From: Primorskyibacter flagellatus
Lineage (GTDB): Bacteria; Pseudomonadota; Alphaproteobacteria; Rhodobacterales; Rhodobacteraceae
NCBI RefSeq assembly: GCF_900176485.1
Contig: NZ_FWYD01000016.1
Span: forward strand, 1-64,000
Direction: 5' to 3'
Length of the DNA: 64,000 nt
The notes beneath the pieces are model-generated. The model worked only from the letters and a program-made list of their open reading frames with translations, was not told the origin of the DNA and did not search any database. Position numbers and translations under genes: made by a program. Positions 17,561-27,170 of this stretch are shown in pieces (the stretch's first letter is position 1; every line of letters begins with the position of its first letter).

Positions 17561-18288
17561 AAAGGGTCCTGCACTTCGCCAGCGTCGCGCTTCTGGGTAT
17601 GTTGGTTTGGCAGGCCGTCGTCACGTTTGCCGAACTGCCGCGCTTCATTCTGCCCGGACCCATGTTGGTCTTTTCCACGCTCTGGACCAGCCGGATGCTG
17701 ATCGCCGAACATGCGGTAGTGACCATCACCGAGGTGCTGATTGGTCTTGGCCTCGGGGCGACCTTGGGCTTTGCCTCGGCGATCCTTCTTGTCGCTTCGC
17801 CGCTTGCGCGCACTCTGCTCCGTCCGATGCTCGTCTTCAGCCAGGCCATCCCCGTGTTCGCGCTGGCACCGATGCTGACGCTGTGGCTGGGTTATGGGCT
17901 CTGGTCGAAGGTCGCGATGGCGCTGCTGATCATCTATTTCCCCGTGACATCGGCCTTTTTCGACGCGCTGATGCGCACACCCGTCGCCTGGGTGGAACTT
18001 GCCCGCGTCATGAACGCCACACCCGCGCGTATCCTGTGGTGCGTCCGCGTTCCAGCGGCCATGCCCGGCTTTGCCTCGGGGCTTCGGCTGGCGGCGGTCT
18101 ATGCGCCTATCGGTGCCATCATAGGCGAATGGGTCGGGGCATCGCGGGGGCTTGGCTATTTGATGCTGCTGGCGAACGGCCGCGCGAAGATCGACCTGAT
18201 GTTCGCCGCGCTGATTGTCCTGGCCGTGCTGACGCTGGTTCTTCACGCGTTGGTCGATGCGGTCTGTCGACGGATATGGGGAGGGTGA
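17557..18288 (+). CDS. thiX: ABC transporter permease (ThiX type)
   Basis: 243 residues, about six membrane segments, and the BPD_transp_1 loop near residues 135-165 (VELARVMNATPARILWCVRVPAAMPG) that contacts the ATPase: EAA-like motif. Last gene of the thi operon. Downstream (18289-18523) I see no gene, only short frames without recognisable features. Confidence 0.9.
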   Translation: MKRVLHFASVALLGMLVWQAVVTFAELPRFILPGPMLVFSTLWTSRMLIAEHAVVTITEVLIGLGLGATLGFASAILLVASPLARTLLRPMLVFSQAIPVFALAPMLTLWLGYGLWSKVAMALLIIYFPVTSAFFDALMRTPVAWVELARVMNATPARILWCVRVPAAMPGFASGLRLAAVYAPIGAIIGEWVGASRGLGYLMLLANGRAKIDLMFAALIVLAVLTLVLHALVDAVCRRIWGG

Positions 18289-18523
18289 TTTTTCGGTGAC
18301 TTCGGCCAGACGGTGAACCACCAGAATTTTCTGGAGGTGCTTTTCGCAAAAGAAGGCTTGGACCGCATCAGCTTGCAGCAGTAGCTTGGTCACCACGGTC
18401 GCCACGCCGTCGAAATGACCGGGCGTATCGCGCCGCGAAGACCATCACCAACGCCGGTCAGTATTTGCGCGTGCATCGCAATTTATTACGATTTGCGGCG
18501 CAGGAAGGTCATTTTTGGCCCTC

Positions 18524-19372
18524 TCAGAAATCCAGGCCCAGATCCAGCGTCTGCGCCGAATGCGTCAGCGCCCCGGAGGAGATGTAGTCGACACCCGTCG
18601 CCGCGACCTCGGCGATTCGGTCCAGCCTCATGTTGCCCGAGGCCTCCAGAACCACGCGCCCGGCCGCCAGCGCAACCGCCTTGCGCAGGGTCGGCGTGTC
18701 CATGTTGTCCAGCAGCACGACGTCGGCTCCGCCCTCGTCCAGCACCTCGGCCAGCTGGTCCAGCCGGTCGACCTCGATCTCGCAGCGGATCATGTGCGAG
18801 GCCTGCGCCTTGACCGCGCGCAGAACCGGCCGGATGCCGCCCGCCGCCGCGATGTGATTGTCCTTGATCAGGATCGCATCCGACAATGAGAAACGGTGGT
18901 TGAACCCGCTGCCATGCAGCACCGCCTGCTTCTCGACCAGCCGCAGGCCGGGCGTCGTCTTTCGGGTGCAGGTCACACGCGTCTCGGTCCCAGAGGTCTG
19001 CGCCACGAAGGCCGCTGTCATCGTCGCGATGCCAGACAGCCGCCCGGCAAAGTTCAGCGCGACCCGTTCACCCGAGAGGATTGACGCCGCCGCTCCCTCG
19101 ATCTCCATCAGCAGGTCACCCGGCCGGATCTCGTCCCCGTCGGCCTTGTGCGCGGTGACAACCAGCGCCGGGTCGACCAGCCGGAAGGTCAGCGCCGCCA
19201 CCTGAAGCCCCGAGACGATCCCCGCCTCGCGCGCGTTCAGCCGTGCGGTGTAGCGCGTCGTTGCCGGGATGACCGTGCGGGTCGTGATGTCGCCATAGGT
19301 GCCCAGATCCTCAAGCAACGCGGCGCGGACCAGCGGTTCCAGGATCAGGTCGGGCAAGGGGGCGGCAGTCAT
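18524..19372 (-). CDS. nadC: Nicotinate-nucleotide pyrophosphorylase (quinolinate PRTase)
   Basis: 282 residues. LEDLGTYGDITTRTVIP lies near the N-terminus, RKTTPGLRLVEKQAV carries the quinolinate- and PRPP-binding residues, and EVDRLDQ, LLDNMD and LEASGNM mark the barrel strands. Converts quinolinate and PRPP to nicotinate mononucleotide. Its start overlaps the end of nadB by 4 bases. Confidence 0.95.
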   Translation of the reverse strand: MTAAPLPDLILEPLVRAALLEDLGTYGDITTRTVIPATTRYTARLNAREAGIVSGLQVAALTFRLVDPALVVTAHKADGDEIRPGDLLMEIEGAAASILSGERVALNFAGRLSGIATMTAAFVAQTSGTETRVTCTRKTTPGLRLVEKQAVLHGSGFNHRFSLSDAILIKDNHIAAAGGIRPVLRAVKAQASHMIRCEIEVDRLDQLAEVLDEGGADVVLLDNMDTPTLRKAVALAAGRVVLEASGNMRLDRIAEVAATGVDYISSGALTHSAQTLDLGLDF

Positions 19373-20934
19373 GCGGGTTCCTTTCGGGCCTGGGCGCGGA
19401 TCTCCTGCGCCTGCGCGAGGGTGAAGAAGGATCTCTCGCCGGTCGCGCCCTGCACATCGGGATGGTCCGAGCGGAAATGCGCGCCCCGGCTCTCTTTCCG
19501 GGCCAGCGCGGCGGCGGCGATCAGCGTGGCGGTTGCGGTCATGTTCAGCAGGGCGTCACAGTCGGGCTGCGCCGCTGCGATCGTGGCGATCGTGTCCAGC
19601 GTGCGCCGCAAGCCAGCGGCGGTGCGGATCACGCCCGCTCCGTCGGTCATCGCTTGCCGCAGCCGGGCGACCAGCGCCGGATCGGGTGCTTGGGCCGGGG
19701 CAAGATCGGGCAGCTCGACCGGCGCGACATCACCCGCGCCCAGCCCCTTGCCAATCGCATCCGCACAGCGCCGCCCGTAGACCAGCGCCTCGAGCAGCCC
19801 GTTCGAGGCCAGCCGGTTCGCGCCATGCAGCCCGGTCGAGGCAACCTCGCCGCAGGCCCAGAGGCCGGGCAGGGTGCTCGCCCCCCCGGCATCCGTCGCG
19901 ATGCCGCCCATGTGGTAATGCGCGGCGGCGGCGACCGGGATCGGCTGCGCCACCGGATCGAGGCCCGAGGCCCGGCAGGCTGCGGCCACGGCCGGAAACT
20001 CGGTCAGGATCCGCGCGCCAAGGGCCGCCCGCGTGTCCAGCGCCGGGGCAAGACCGGCCTGCGTCTGGGCAAAGACCGCGCGGGCAACGATGTCGCGCGG
20101 TGCCAGCTCGGCATCCGGATGTGCCGCCAGCATGAACCGCTCGCCCCGGCTGTTGATCAGCGTGGCGCCTTCGCCGCGCAGCGCCTCGGTCGCCAGCGGC
20201 GCTGGGTCCAGGCCATTGGCGATGGCCGTCGGATGGAACTGCACAAACTCCGCATCGGAGATGACCGCCCCGGCCCGCGCCGCCATGCCCAGCACCTGCC
20301 CGCAGATGCGCGGTGGATTGGTCGTCTGCGAAAACAGACTGCCCGACCCGCCGCCCGCCAGCAGCACCGCCGCACCGCGCAGAGCGACCGATTGCGTCAG
20401 ACCGTCGGCGCAGCGCGCGACCCGGGCCCCGTACACGCGGCCGCCCTCGATCACCAACCCGGTGGCCATCACGCCTTCCAGCACCTGCACATGCGGCGCG
20501 GCGCGGACCTGCGCGGTCAGTGCCTGCATGATCTCGGACCCCGCCTGATCGCCGCGCACGCGCACGACACGGGCAAAGCTGTGCGCCGCCTCGCGCGACA
20601 GGACATAGCCGCCGTCCGCGGTCCGGTCAAAGGGCGTGCCCAGCCCGGTCAGGTCGAGGATATGCGCCCGCGCCTCGGCCGTGACGGCCTCTGCAACCTG
20701 CACGTCCACGGTCCCCGCCCCTGCTCGCACGGTATCGCGGGCATGCGCCTCGGCGCTGTCGGAGGGGTCCATCGCCGCCGCAACGCCGCCCTGCGCCCAG
20801 GCCGACGACGCCCCGGAGCCGAGAGGTTCGGGCGAAATCATCAGGACCGGATGCGGGGCCAGGCGCAGCGCAGCATATTGCGCCGCCAGCCCGGCCCCGA
20901 CGATGATGGCGCGGGGCGTGTCGATCGCTGCCAT
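19369..20934 (-). CDS. nadB: L-aspartate oxidase
   Basis: 521 residues. FAD loop IIVGAGLAAQYAALRLA at the N-terminus, SSAWAQGGVAAAM near residue 44, EFVQFHPTA and the catalytic-region YHMGGIATDAGGAST, then GLHGANRLASNGLLEA. It makes iminoaspartate for NadA. The gap to nadA is only 4 bases, and the C-terminus overlaps nadC, so the three genes form one operon read nadA-nadB-nadC. Confidence 0.95.
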   Translation of the reverse strand: MAAIDTPRAIIVGAGLAAQYAALRLAPHPVLMISPEPLGSGASSAWAQGGVAAAMDPSDSAEAHARDTVRAGAGTVDVQVAEAVTAEARAHILDLTGLGTPFDRTADGGYVLSREAAHSFARVVRVRGDQAGSEIMQALTAQVRAAPHVQVLEGVMATGLVIEGGRVYGARVARCADGLTQSVALRGAAVLLAGGGSGSLFSQTTNPPRICGQVLGMAARAGAVISDAEFVQFHPTAIANGLDPAPLATEALRGEGATLINSRGERFMLAAHPDAELAPRDIVARAVFAQTQAGLAPALDTRAALGARILTEFPAVAAACRASGLDPVAQPIPVAAAAHYHMGGIATDAGGASTLPGLWACGEVASTGLHGANRLASNGLLEALVYGRRCADAIGKGLGAGDVAPVELPDLAPAQAPDPALVARLRQAMTDGAGVIRTAAGLRRTLDTIATIAAAQPDCDALLNMTATATLIAAAALARKESRGAHFRSDHPDVQGATGERSFFTLAQAQEIRAQARKEPA

Positions 20935-20938
20935 GGGC

Positions 20939-21991
20939 CTAACCGTTCAGGCGCGCCGATAGGTCAATCATCCGCTGCACGGCGACACGGGCCTTGGCGG
21001 CCACCGCGGGGTCGACCTCGACCGCGCCTTCCATCGTGTGCAGCGACCAGAGCACCTTCTCGAGCGTGATCTTCTTCATGTAGGGGCACATGTTGCAGGG
21101 CCCGACGAAATCGACATCCGGCAGCGCGTCCGAGATGTTCGAGGCCATCGAGCATTCCGTCACGAGCATCGCCTTCTCGGGCCGTTCGGTCGTGACATAG
21201 TCGATGATTCCGCTGGTCGAGCCCGAAAAATCTGCCTCGGCGACCACGTCGGGCGGGCATTCGGGGTGGGCGATGATGCGGGTGCCGGGGTTCCAGTCGC
21301 GGAACTCGCGCAGGTCCTTCGCGGTGTACTGCTCATGCACGATGCACGATCCTTCCCACCAGACGATCTGCTTCTCCGGCACTTGGCTTGCGATGTTCTG
21401 CGCCAGATACTTGTCCGGGGTCATTATGACCGTGTCGCTCTCCATTGCGCGGACGATCTGGACGGCATTGGACGAGGTGCAGCAGATGTCAGAGGCCGCC
21501 TTCACCTCGGCCGTGGTGTTCACATAGGTGACCACTGGCGCGCCGGGATATTTCGCACGCATCTCGGCGATCCCCGCGGCGGTGATGCTTTCGGCCAGTG
21601 AACAGCCTGCGGCCATGTCGGGGATCAGCACCGTCTTGGCCGGGTTCAGGATCTTTGATGTCTCGGCCATGAAATGCACGCCGCACTGGACGATCACATC
21701 CGCTTCGACCTTGGTCGCCTCGATCGCCAGTTGCAGGCTGTCGCCCACCACGTCCGCGATCCCGTGATAGATTTCGGGCGTCATGTAATTATGGGCCAGG
21801 ATCACCGCGTTCCGCTCGGCCTTCAGCTTCCTGATCGCAGCGACATAGGGCGCGAAGATCGCCCAGTCGGGCGGAGACATGACGCGCTCCATGCGGGCAT
21901 AGATCCCGGACATCTCGGCGGCGAGGTCCGGGGAGGGGGCGAGATCATAATGATCGGCGAGTTCGGCGCGCAGCGCGATCTGGTCGAGCAA
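20939..21991 (-). CDS. nadA: Quinolinate synthase
   Basis: 350 residues, the long alphaproteobacterial form. The three cluster cysteines are visible in VQCGVHFM, TECSMASNI and GPCNMCPYMKK; other family signatures are LAHNYMTPEI and AHPECPPDVV. It condenses iminoaspartate with dihydroxyacetone phosphate. First gene of the nad operon; I see no recognisable NAD-repressor site in the 300 bases upstream. Confidence 0.95.
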   Translation of the reverse strand: MLDQIALRAELADHYDLAPSPDLAAEMSGIYARMERVMSPPDWAIFAPYVAAIRKLKAERNAVILAHNYMTPEIYHGIADVVGDSLQLAIEATKVEADVIVQCGVHFMAETSKILNPAKTVLIPDMAAGCSLAESITAAGIAEMRAKYPGAPVVTYVNTTAEVKAASDICCTSSNAVQIVRAMESDTVIMTPDKYLAQNIASQVPEKQIVWWEGSCIVHEQYTAKDLREFRDWNPGTRIIAHPECPPDVVAEADFSGSTSGIIDYVTTERPEKAMLVTECSMASNISDALPDVDFVGPCNMCPYMKKITLEKVLWSLHTMEGAVEVDPAVAAKARVAVQRMIDLSARLNG

Positions 21992-22319
21992 GGTGAGGAT
22001 TCCTCAGGTTATTGCGTGTCGCCGGAGAGGGCGTGGCCGCACGCGGAAGGCGCGGGCTGAGGGCTATCTACGGGTCACATGACGCAAGGGCAAGTTGACG
22101 CTGGCGTAATATTGCGATGACATGCGCTAACATGTGTCCAAAACTTCTTTCGGGTGGTCGCGGCCTCATGCTTCTTCTCGCGGGTGAAGGAGAGTTGGAT
22201 CCAGCTGGCCACGACGGGGGGGGGGGGCGCAGTTTTCGGCTGCGGCGGAAGAGATGGGTGTTTCCCGTAGTTCTGCTTGGGAGTTTTATCGACGATTAAA
22301 GCAAAGCACCTCGTTGAAA
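21992..22319. other. Intergenic region with a 12-G tract
   Basis: About 330 bases between the nadA start and the TIR gene stop. It holds a run of 12 G at 22216-22227. Just after it, a plus-strand frame reads AQFSAAAEEMGVSRSSAW, like the N-terminal helix-turn-helix of a transposase, and stops at 22341. No intact gene is seen. Confidence 0.5.
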
Positions 22320-25300
22320 TTATCGGCCGCTCCGGCGAATAGTTGACTGCCAAGCGCCATTGCTCTTCTTCAGCGTCCATCCGGCTTTGAACTTGCTGTC
22401 AAGATAGGCATAGAAAAGCGTTGAATCGTCGATTATCGCGGCAACAAGGGCACCTTCAGCCCCCCATGTCGTTTTGCTCTCGCCGATCCAGATATGTTCC
22501 CCCATGAACGGCCAGTCCGATCCCTGTTCGGTTCGGCGGGTCCGGGCGACGACCTGACCGATCTCAGCGAAGGGGTGGTCCGGGTCCGCGTTCGTCCAAA
22601 GCTGCAAACCTTGTTCGTCCACCACAATTTCCAGCTTGGGCTTTCCGGCGTCGTTCAGCCAGACCCCCGCGATGTCGCGTCCAACCGCGTCGTTGTTCCC
22701 GCCGACGGCTCTCAGCCGTGCCAGCGCCAGCCCAGCCTTGGCAGACACCGGATGCCGAGAATATGCCTCGCGAAATTCCGCGAGGGCCTCGCGGTCCTGC
22801 TCGGCGATCAGACGGTCTAAAACCTCGCCCGGCGAGTCCAAGAGCGTTTCGTCCAAGGTCACTGGATAGTTGAAACGCTGCGCCGCATCGCGCAGGGCTA
22901 CCAAGGCCACACGGGCGGCATCGGCATCTTCAGGGGCATCTCGGAGGATGGCGGAACAGGCGTCCAAGCCGATATCGACCAGAGAAACCACGTCCTGTCT
23001 GGGGGCCGACGCCTCGCTAGCGAACCGCAGCCCTTGCTGCACGACCTGGCAGGCGAAGCGGTTCCTGTCGGCATCCTGCTTCAGCTTGTCGGTGAACCCG
23101 TCCAGATTGGAATAGGCCGCGCCGTCGGACAGCGCGGCAAGGAGCGCGCGGGTTTCCGACAGCGCCTCCGAAGATCGCCCGAGTTTATAGAGCGCTCGGG
23201 CCCGGAATTCCCTGTCGCGCAAGCTTGGCGTGCCAGTCTGCGCGAGCTCCTGATAGGCGCTTTCCGCCTCCGCCCAGCGTTCCAGATGTGACAGGGCGTA
23301 GGCCCTGAACGCCTTGGGCTCGTTGATCATTCCGGCGTGCAACCCTCTGATCATGTCGGCGAATTGTTCCCAGCCGCCCAGTGACGCCCTGCCGGCCTCG
23401 ATTGTCGGAAGCCCAGTCTGGATCCGGGACGCGATTTCAAAATCCGCCAGCGCCGCCTCGTAGGAGCCCCCGAAGAAGCGCAGCTTTCCGCGTTGAAGAT
23501 GCGCCAGCGGCTGAAGGGGCACGGCATCGATGGCGCTGGAAAAGGCGGTGTCGGCGGCATCGCAATCGCCGCGTCCGGTCGGCGGGTGACACGACCAGTT
23601 GCCGATGTTGAGCCAAGGTATCGAGACATGCGGCAGGAGTTCCGTGGCGCGCCTACTCGCTTCAAGCGCCCCTGCGGTATCGCCGCTGTTTCGCAGCGCC
23701 GTCGCCTCGACCAGAAGCCTGTCGTATTCGGCCTCGCGCACCATCAATTGCAGCCGACCGGTTGCGACTTCGCGCAAGGCCTGCGGCTGGAACGAACGGT
23801 CGATGACCGTACCTGAATCAAGCCCGACGTGAAAGCTGCCGTCCGGCGCGCTCCAAGCCATGATGGGAGTGGTCGCCGACGAGCCGTCCATCGGAACCGC
23901 AAACCGGGTTAACTGCCGGAAGTCGTCGGTCTCGACGATCTGAAGCACAGTGCCCGGCATGGCCCCACTACCGAGTTGCAGAACCAAACCGATGGTACCT
24001 GCCACCACGTCGGTTGCAGCGACAACCCGGCGGTCTTCGAGACCCAGCCCGTCCACGCGGATCTCATGCACAGGTGACATCTCGAACGTTTCCGGGTCGA
24101 TGCGGAAGATCCGCGACCCGCGCTGTTGCGACCCGGCGCTTGCGAATTGCTGCGCGCTGACGATGGCAAGGAATGATCGGTTCGCAGCATCCCAGCGCAA
24201 CGATACGAGTTGAGAGCGGAAGAGCGCGGAGACCTGTGCGGCAAGGCCTACGTCCTGGATGGCGCTTGCGTCATAGCTTGCACCGCGCAGCGTTAACGGT
24301 TTGGTGCGACCGATCAATGCTCCCGTTTCGTCGTGAAAGCTCAGGGTCAGATTGCGGTCGGCAAGCGCGAAGGCGGCAAATTCGCGTGCCTCCTGGGGCA
24401 ATTGCAGGGCGGTTGCTCCGGGCCCGACCTGGTCTTCCCGAAGCGTCCGTGCTTTCCGCGCGTCTTCGCCTGCACCGGATGCGAGCGGCCAAAGCGTCGT
24501 GCCTGTCGCACCCGTTCCCAGCAAGGTTTGACCGTCCGCGGAAAAGGCAAGGCTTTCCGCCGCAAAACCTGCCGACCAGAGGGTTTGACCCGTGACCGTC
24601 ATGACCGTGACGCGGCCATCGGCCGAGAACGCGAAATGGGTCCCGTCAGGTGAAAGCGCGGCAGAAAGAGGCATGTCGCGGTCCACGTCCATCGCGTGCC
24701 GATAAAGGCTGGTATACGCGACGTCCTCATGATCGAAGATCTCGACATGCGCGGTGGGTCCCCGGTTGCCATAGAGGACCAGCAGACGTTCGCCGCCATC
24801 GGCGGCTTGCATTTCGACGACGGTTTCGAACGCATCGTAAAGACGGCTGCCCAGATCCGCGACATCCGCAAGGTCCCAGCGCCTGATGTCACTGCCCTGA
24901 CTCGTCGCACTCATCAGGATGGCACAATCGGGGGTGAACGCGAGCGCCGCGACAGGCCCGGTCCCGTGACGGAGCCGGGCAGTGACGCGAACGCCGTCGG
25001 ACTGGAAGACGTGGATCGACCCCGCACCGTCGCCGACTGCCAGCAGGTTCCCGTGCCGACAAGCCGTGGCGGCTGTCACGCCGGATGCGACGGCGACCGG
25101 CCTGACTTTGCCGAAGGTTCCTGCGCCATCGAAGATCGTCGACGGCACAAATTCCGGCGGTCCGTCCTGATCGCATACGAGAAAGGCGTCTGTCCGGCCC
25201 TCCTCTGATCTCGTCGTCGGAATGACGCAGGACACCCCGTCGCCCGGTTCCCAGCCGACAAGGCCAACCTCGAGACGGCTGTCGCCAAGCGCGGCCGTCA

Positions 25301-26831
25301 CGGATCTTGCGACACCCTCCTCCGACCGCGGTGTGCGTCCAACACGCTCGGGCACCAGAATTTGTCGCGTATCGACCGTATCGCCGAATGCGACCGCAAC
25401 CGTGTAAGACCAATCATTGCCTTCCCGCACAATATCAGTGACGGCGCGGCCGGACCCCGCCAGAACCCGGCGATGGCTGAAATCGGCGGTATCAACCAGA
25501 TAGAGGCTGCCCTGCGAGTCCCCCGCCAGAATGGTGCCCTGCGCATCGAGCGGGAGAACCGCCATGATCGGATGGGGGTGGTCCGTCAGCGCCTGCCCCA
25601 CGAGCCGACCATCGGAATCGAAGAGGCTCACCCCGATCCCAAGAGACTTACGGTCCGCGCCCTGTAGGCTGCCGCTGCCGACGACAACCAAGTCCTCCTT
25701 CGCGCGCTTCATCCAGCGGGCGTCGTTGGCGAAGGCGACACCAGAGGGGCCGTGCGCATTCAGCGGCGGTGCAAGCGGCCGACCGTCGAAATCCGTCACG
25801 AGGACCATTTCGGTCATGACGATCAACAGCCGGTCTTCTCCGTCCGGATCGGGATGCAGTCTTACGACGTTGGCATATTGACCGTCGAACTGGCCGCGAA
25901 GACGCGGCATCTCACGTGCCGCATCCGCAACCGACGGCAGCACCGAGCGGATCTCTGCCGGTGGTGGATCGGGGGCATAGATGGCCTCCGCGCGTGCGCT
26001 GACATCGACGGCAAGCGCCAAACCTGCGGCGGGATCCTGCGTAGCAGCAAATTGCGCGCGGCTGGCATCGCGCTGCAACTTCGCGATCTCGGTCTGCTCG
26101 TTGGCGCGCGATCTGGCAAGTTGCAGGGAAAGCGAGAGGATGATCGCCGCCGCGCCGATCACCCCGGCTACCGTCGCGAAGACCGTAAGTCGTCGGGTCG
26201 ATGCGCGGCGGCTTTCAAGAATGTAGTCAAGGGTTTCCGCCGTCGGTGCCACATCTTGGCCTCCTGCGGCATCACGCCAGGCTTCGGCCGCGCGAAGGGA
26301 TGTTCCCCGCAGCAGAACGGCGGAAGACCTGTTTCGTTGTCGCCATTCCTTCGCCCTGTCCTGCAACCGGGTGAGTTCCTTCAACCAGGCCTGGTTGGCC
26401 CGCAGCGCGGCAAGCAGAGTTTCGCCATGCGAACTGAGCGAAAACCGTCCTTCTGCGGGCAGAACGTGGAACTCACCAATGGAGGGGGGCATGCCCTCCG
26501 GCGGGACTTCGACTATCCGCACAGGCAAAAGCCGCTTGCCGCGGCGCTCTGCTTCGCCAAGTTCCCGCAGACACCATTTCGATTCTATGGAGGCCGCGCT
26601 TACCAGCCAGACCACCGTGTCGCAGGCATGGATCATCTCGGCGATTTCGCCCCACCATTTTTCGCCGTAGGGCAGGTCGCGACGGTCTATTCGGACGTCG
26701 AAGTCATGGGATTCAAGGTATGCGACGATGTCGTCGGCGATCTTCGTTTCGACCCGCGCATAGCAAACGAAGACGTTGAGCCGCCTTTCGGGCTGCTTGT
26801 CGGAAATGTCTGCTTTAAATGCTCGGAACAT
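22320..26831 (-). CDS. TIR-domain, membrane-anchored beta-propeller/TPR protein
   Basis: 1503 residues. TIR domain at about 16-140: VFVCYARVETKIADDI, RRDLPYGEKWW, and SKWCLRE, in which E90 of WCxxE is the likely NADase glutamate. A linker (LLRGTSLRAAEAW ... YILESRRAS) of the type found between TIR or caspase domains and propellers spans about 150-212. One membrane segment lies at 214-238, followed by a short coiled coil. A WD40-like propeller occupies roughly 290-1060 (repeats such as GPVAALAFTPDCAIL). TPR-like helices cover about 1070-1400. There is no NTPase domain. A single-gene sensor or defence effector is plausible; that role is inference. Confidence 0.82.
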   Translation of the reverse strand: MFRAFKADISDKQPERRLNVFVCYARVETKIADDIVAYLESHDFDVRIDRRDLPYGEKWWGEIAEMIHACDTVVWLVSAASIESKWCLRELGEAERRGKRLLPVRIVEVPPEGMPPSIGEFHVLPAEGRFSLSSHGETLLAALRANQAWLKELTRLQDRAKEWRQRNRSSAVLLRGTSLRAAEAWRDAAGGQDVAPTAETLDYILESRRASTRRLTVFATVAGVIGAAAIILSLSLQLARSRANEQTEIAKLQRDASRAQFAATQDPAAGLALAVDVSARAEAIYAPDPPPAEIRSVLPSVADAAREMPRLRGQFDGQYANVVRLHPDPDGEDRLLIVMTEMVLVTDFDGRPLAPPLNAHGPSGVAFANDARWMKRAKEDLVVVGSGSLQGADRKSLGIGVSLFDSDGRLVGQALTDHPHPIMAVLPLDAQGTILAGDSQGSLYLVDTADFSHRRVLAGSGRAVTDIVREGNDWSYTVAVAFGDTVDTRQILVPERVGRTPRSEEGVARSVTAALGDSRLEVGLVGWEPGDGVSCVIPTTRSEEGRTDAFLVCDQDGPPEFVPSTIFDGAGTFGKVRPVAVASGVTAATACRHGNLLAVGDGAGSIHVFQSDGVRVTARLRHGTGPVAALAFTPDCAILMSATSQGSDIRRWDLADVADLGSRLYDAFETVVEMQAADGGERLLVLYGNRGPTAHVEIFDHEDVAYTSLYRHAMDVDRDMPLSAALSPDGTHFAFSADGRVTVMTVTGQTLWSAGFAAESLAFSADGQTLLGTGATGTTLWPLASGAGEDARKARTLREDQVGPGATALQLPQEAREFAAFALADRNLTLSFHDETGALIGRTKPLTLRGASYDASAIQDVGLAAQVSALFRSQLVSLRWDAANRSFLAIVSAQQFASAGSQQRGSRIFRIDPETFEMSPVHEIRVDGLGLEDRRVVAATDVVAGTIGLVLQLGSGAMPGTVLQIVETDDFRQLTRFAVPMDGSSATTPIMAWSAPDGSFHVGLDSGTVIDRSFQPQALREVATGRLQLMVREAEYDRLLVEATALRNSGDTAGALEASRRATELLPHVSIPWLNIGNWSCHPPTGRGDCDAADTAFSSAIDAVPLQPLAHLQRGKLRFFGGSYEAALADFEIASRIQTGLPTIEAGRASLGGWEQFADMIRGLHAGMINEPKAFRAYALSHLERWAEAESAYQELAQTGTPSLRDREFRARALYKLGRSSEALSETRALLAALSDGAAYSNLDGFTDKLKQDADRNRFACQVVQQGLRFASEASAPRQDVVSLVDIGLDACSAILRDAPEDADAARVALVALRDAAQRFNYPVTLDETLLDSPGEVLDRLIAEQDREALAEFREAYSRHPVSAKAGLALARLRAVGGNNDAVGRDIAGVWLNDAGKPKLEIVVDEQGLQLWTNADPDHPFAEIGQVVARTRRTEQGSDWPFMGEHIWIGESKTTWGAEGALVAAIIDDSTLFYAYLDSKFKAGWTLKKSNGAWQSTIRRSGR

Positions 26832-27170
26832 CAGGCCCCCGATACTAGGAGTCGTGGCCGGAAAAACCTGTTGAGTTTACCATGAATAGCTCTGCGCACC
26901 AAGTTTCTGCCGTTCCACCCCACTGGCCCCCCGTATCGCAAAGCCGTCTGTGATGATGGGACCGCCTCCCCGACGGGCATTATCCAGTTTTTGGTGCCAG
27001 CCAAAATGTCCGTTTGGGCCGATCAACTTTACGGTTGTCAGTCTGTCGGACCACAGGGATAAAGGCGGGCACCATTCCCAGTGTGGCCCAGCCTGGGGCG
27101 TCGAGGGGCTTTTGCAGTCCGCCCCATGCCGATGGTGCCGAGTCCGCCCCAGTCCTGAAAAGAGTGCTCC
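26832..27170. other. Intergenic region between TIR gene and LysR gene
   Basis: Both flanking genes start here and are divergent, so the 339 bases should hold two promoters. I do not recognise operators, repeats or gene remnants with confidence. Short frames on both strands have no family features. Confidence 0.4.

Noticed and set aside
19462-21069. A 535-codon open frame antisense to nadB
   Set aside because: Arg/Gly/Pro-rich translation without domain features over a confidently assigned nadB.
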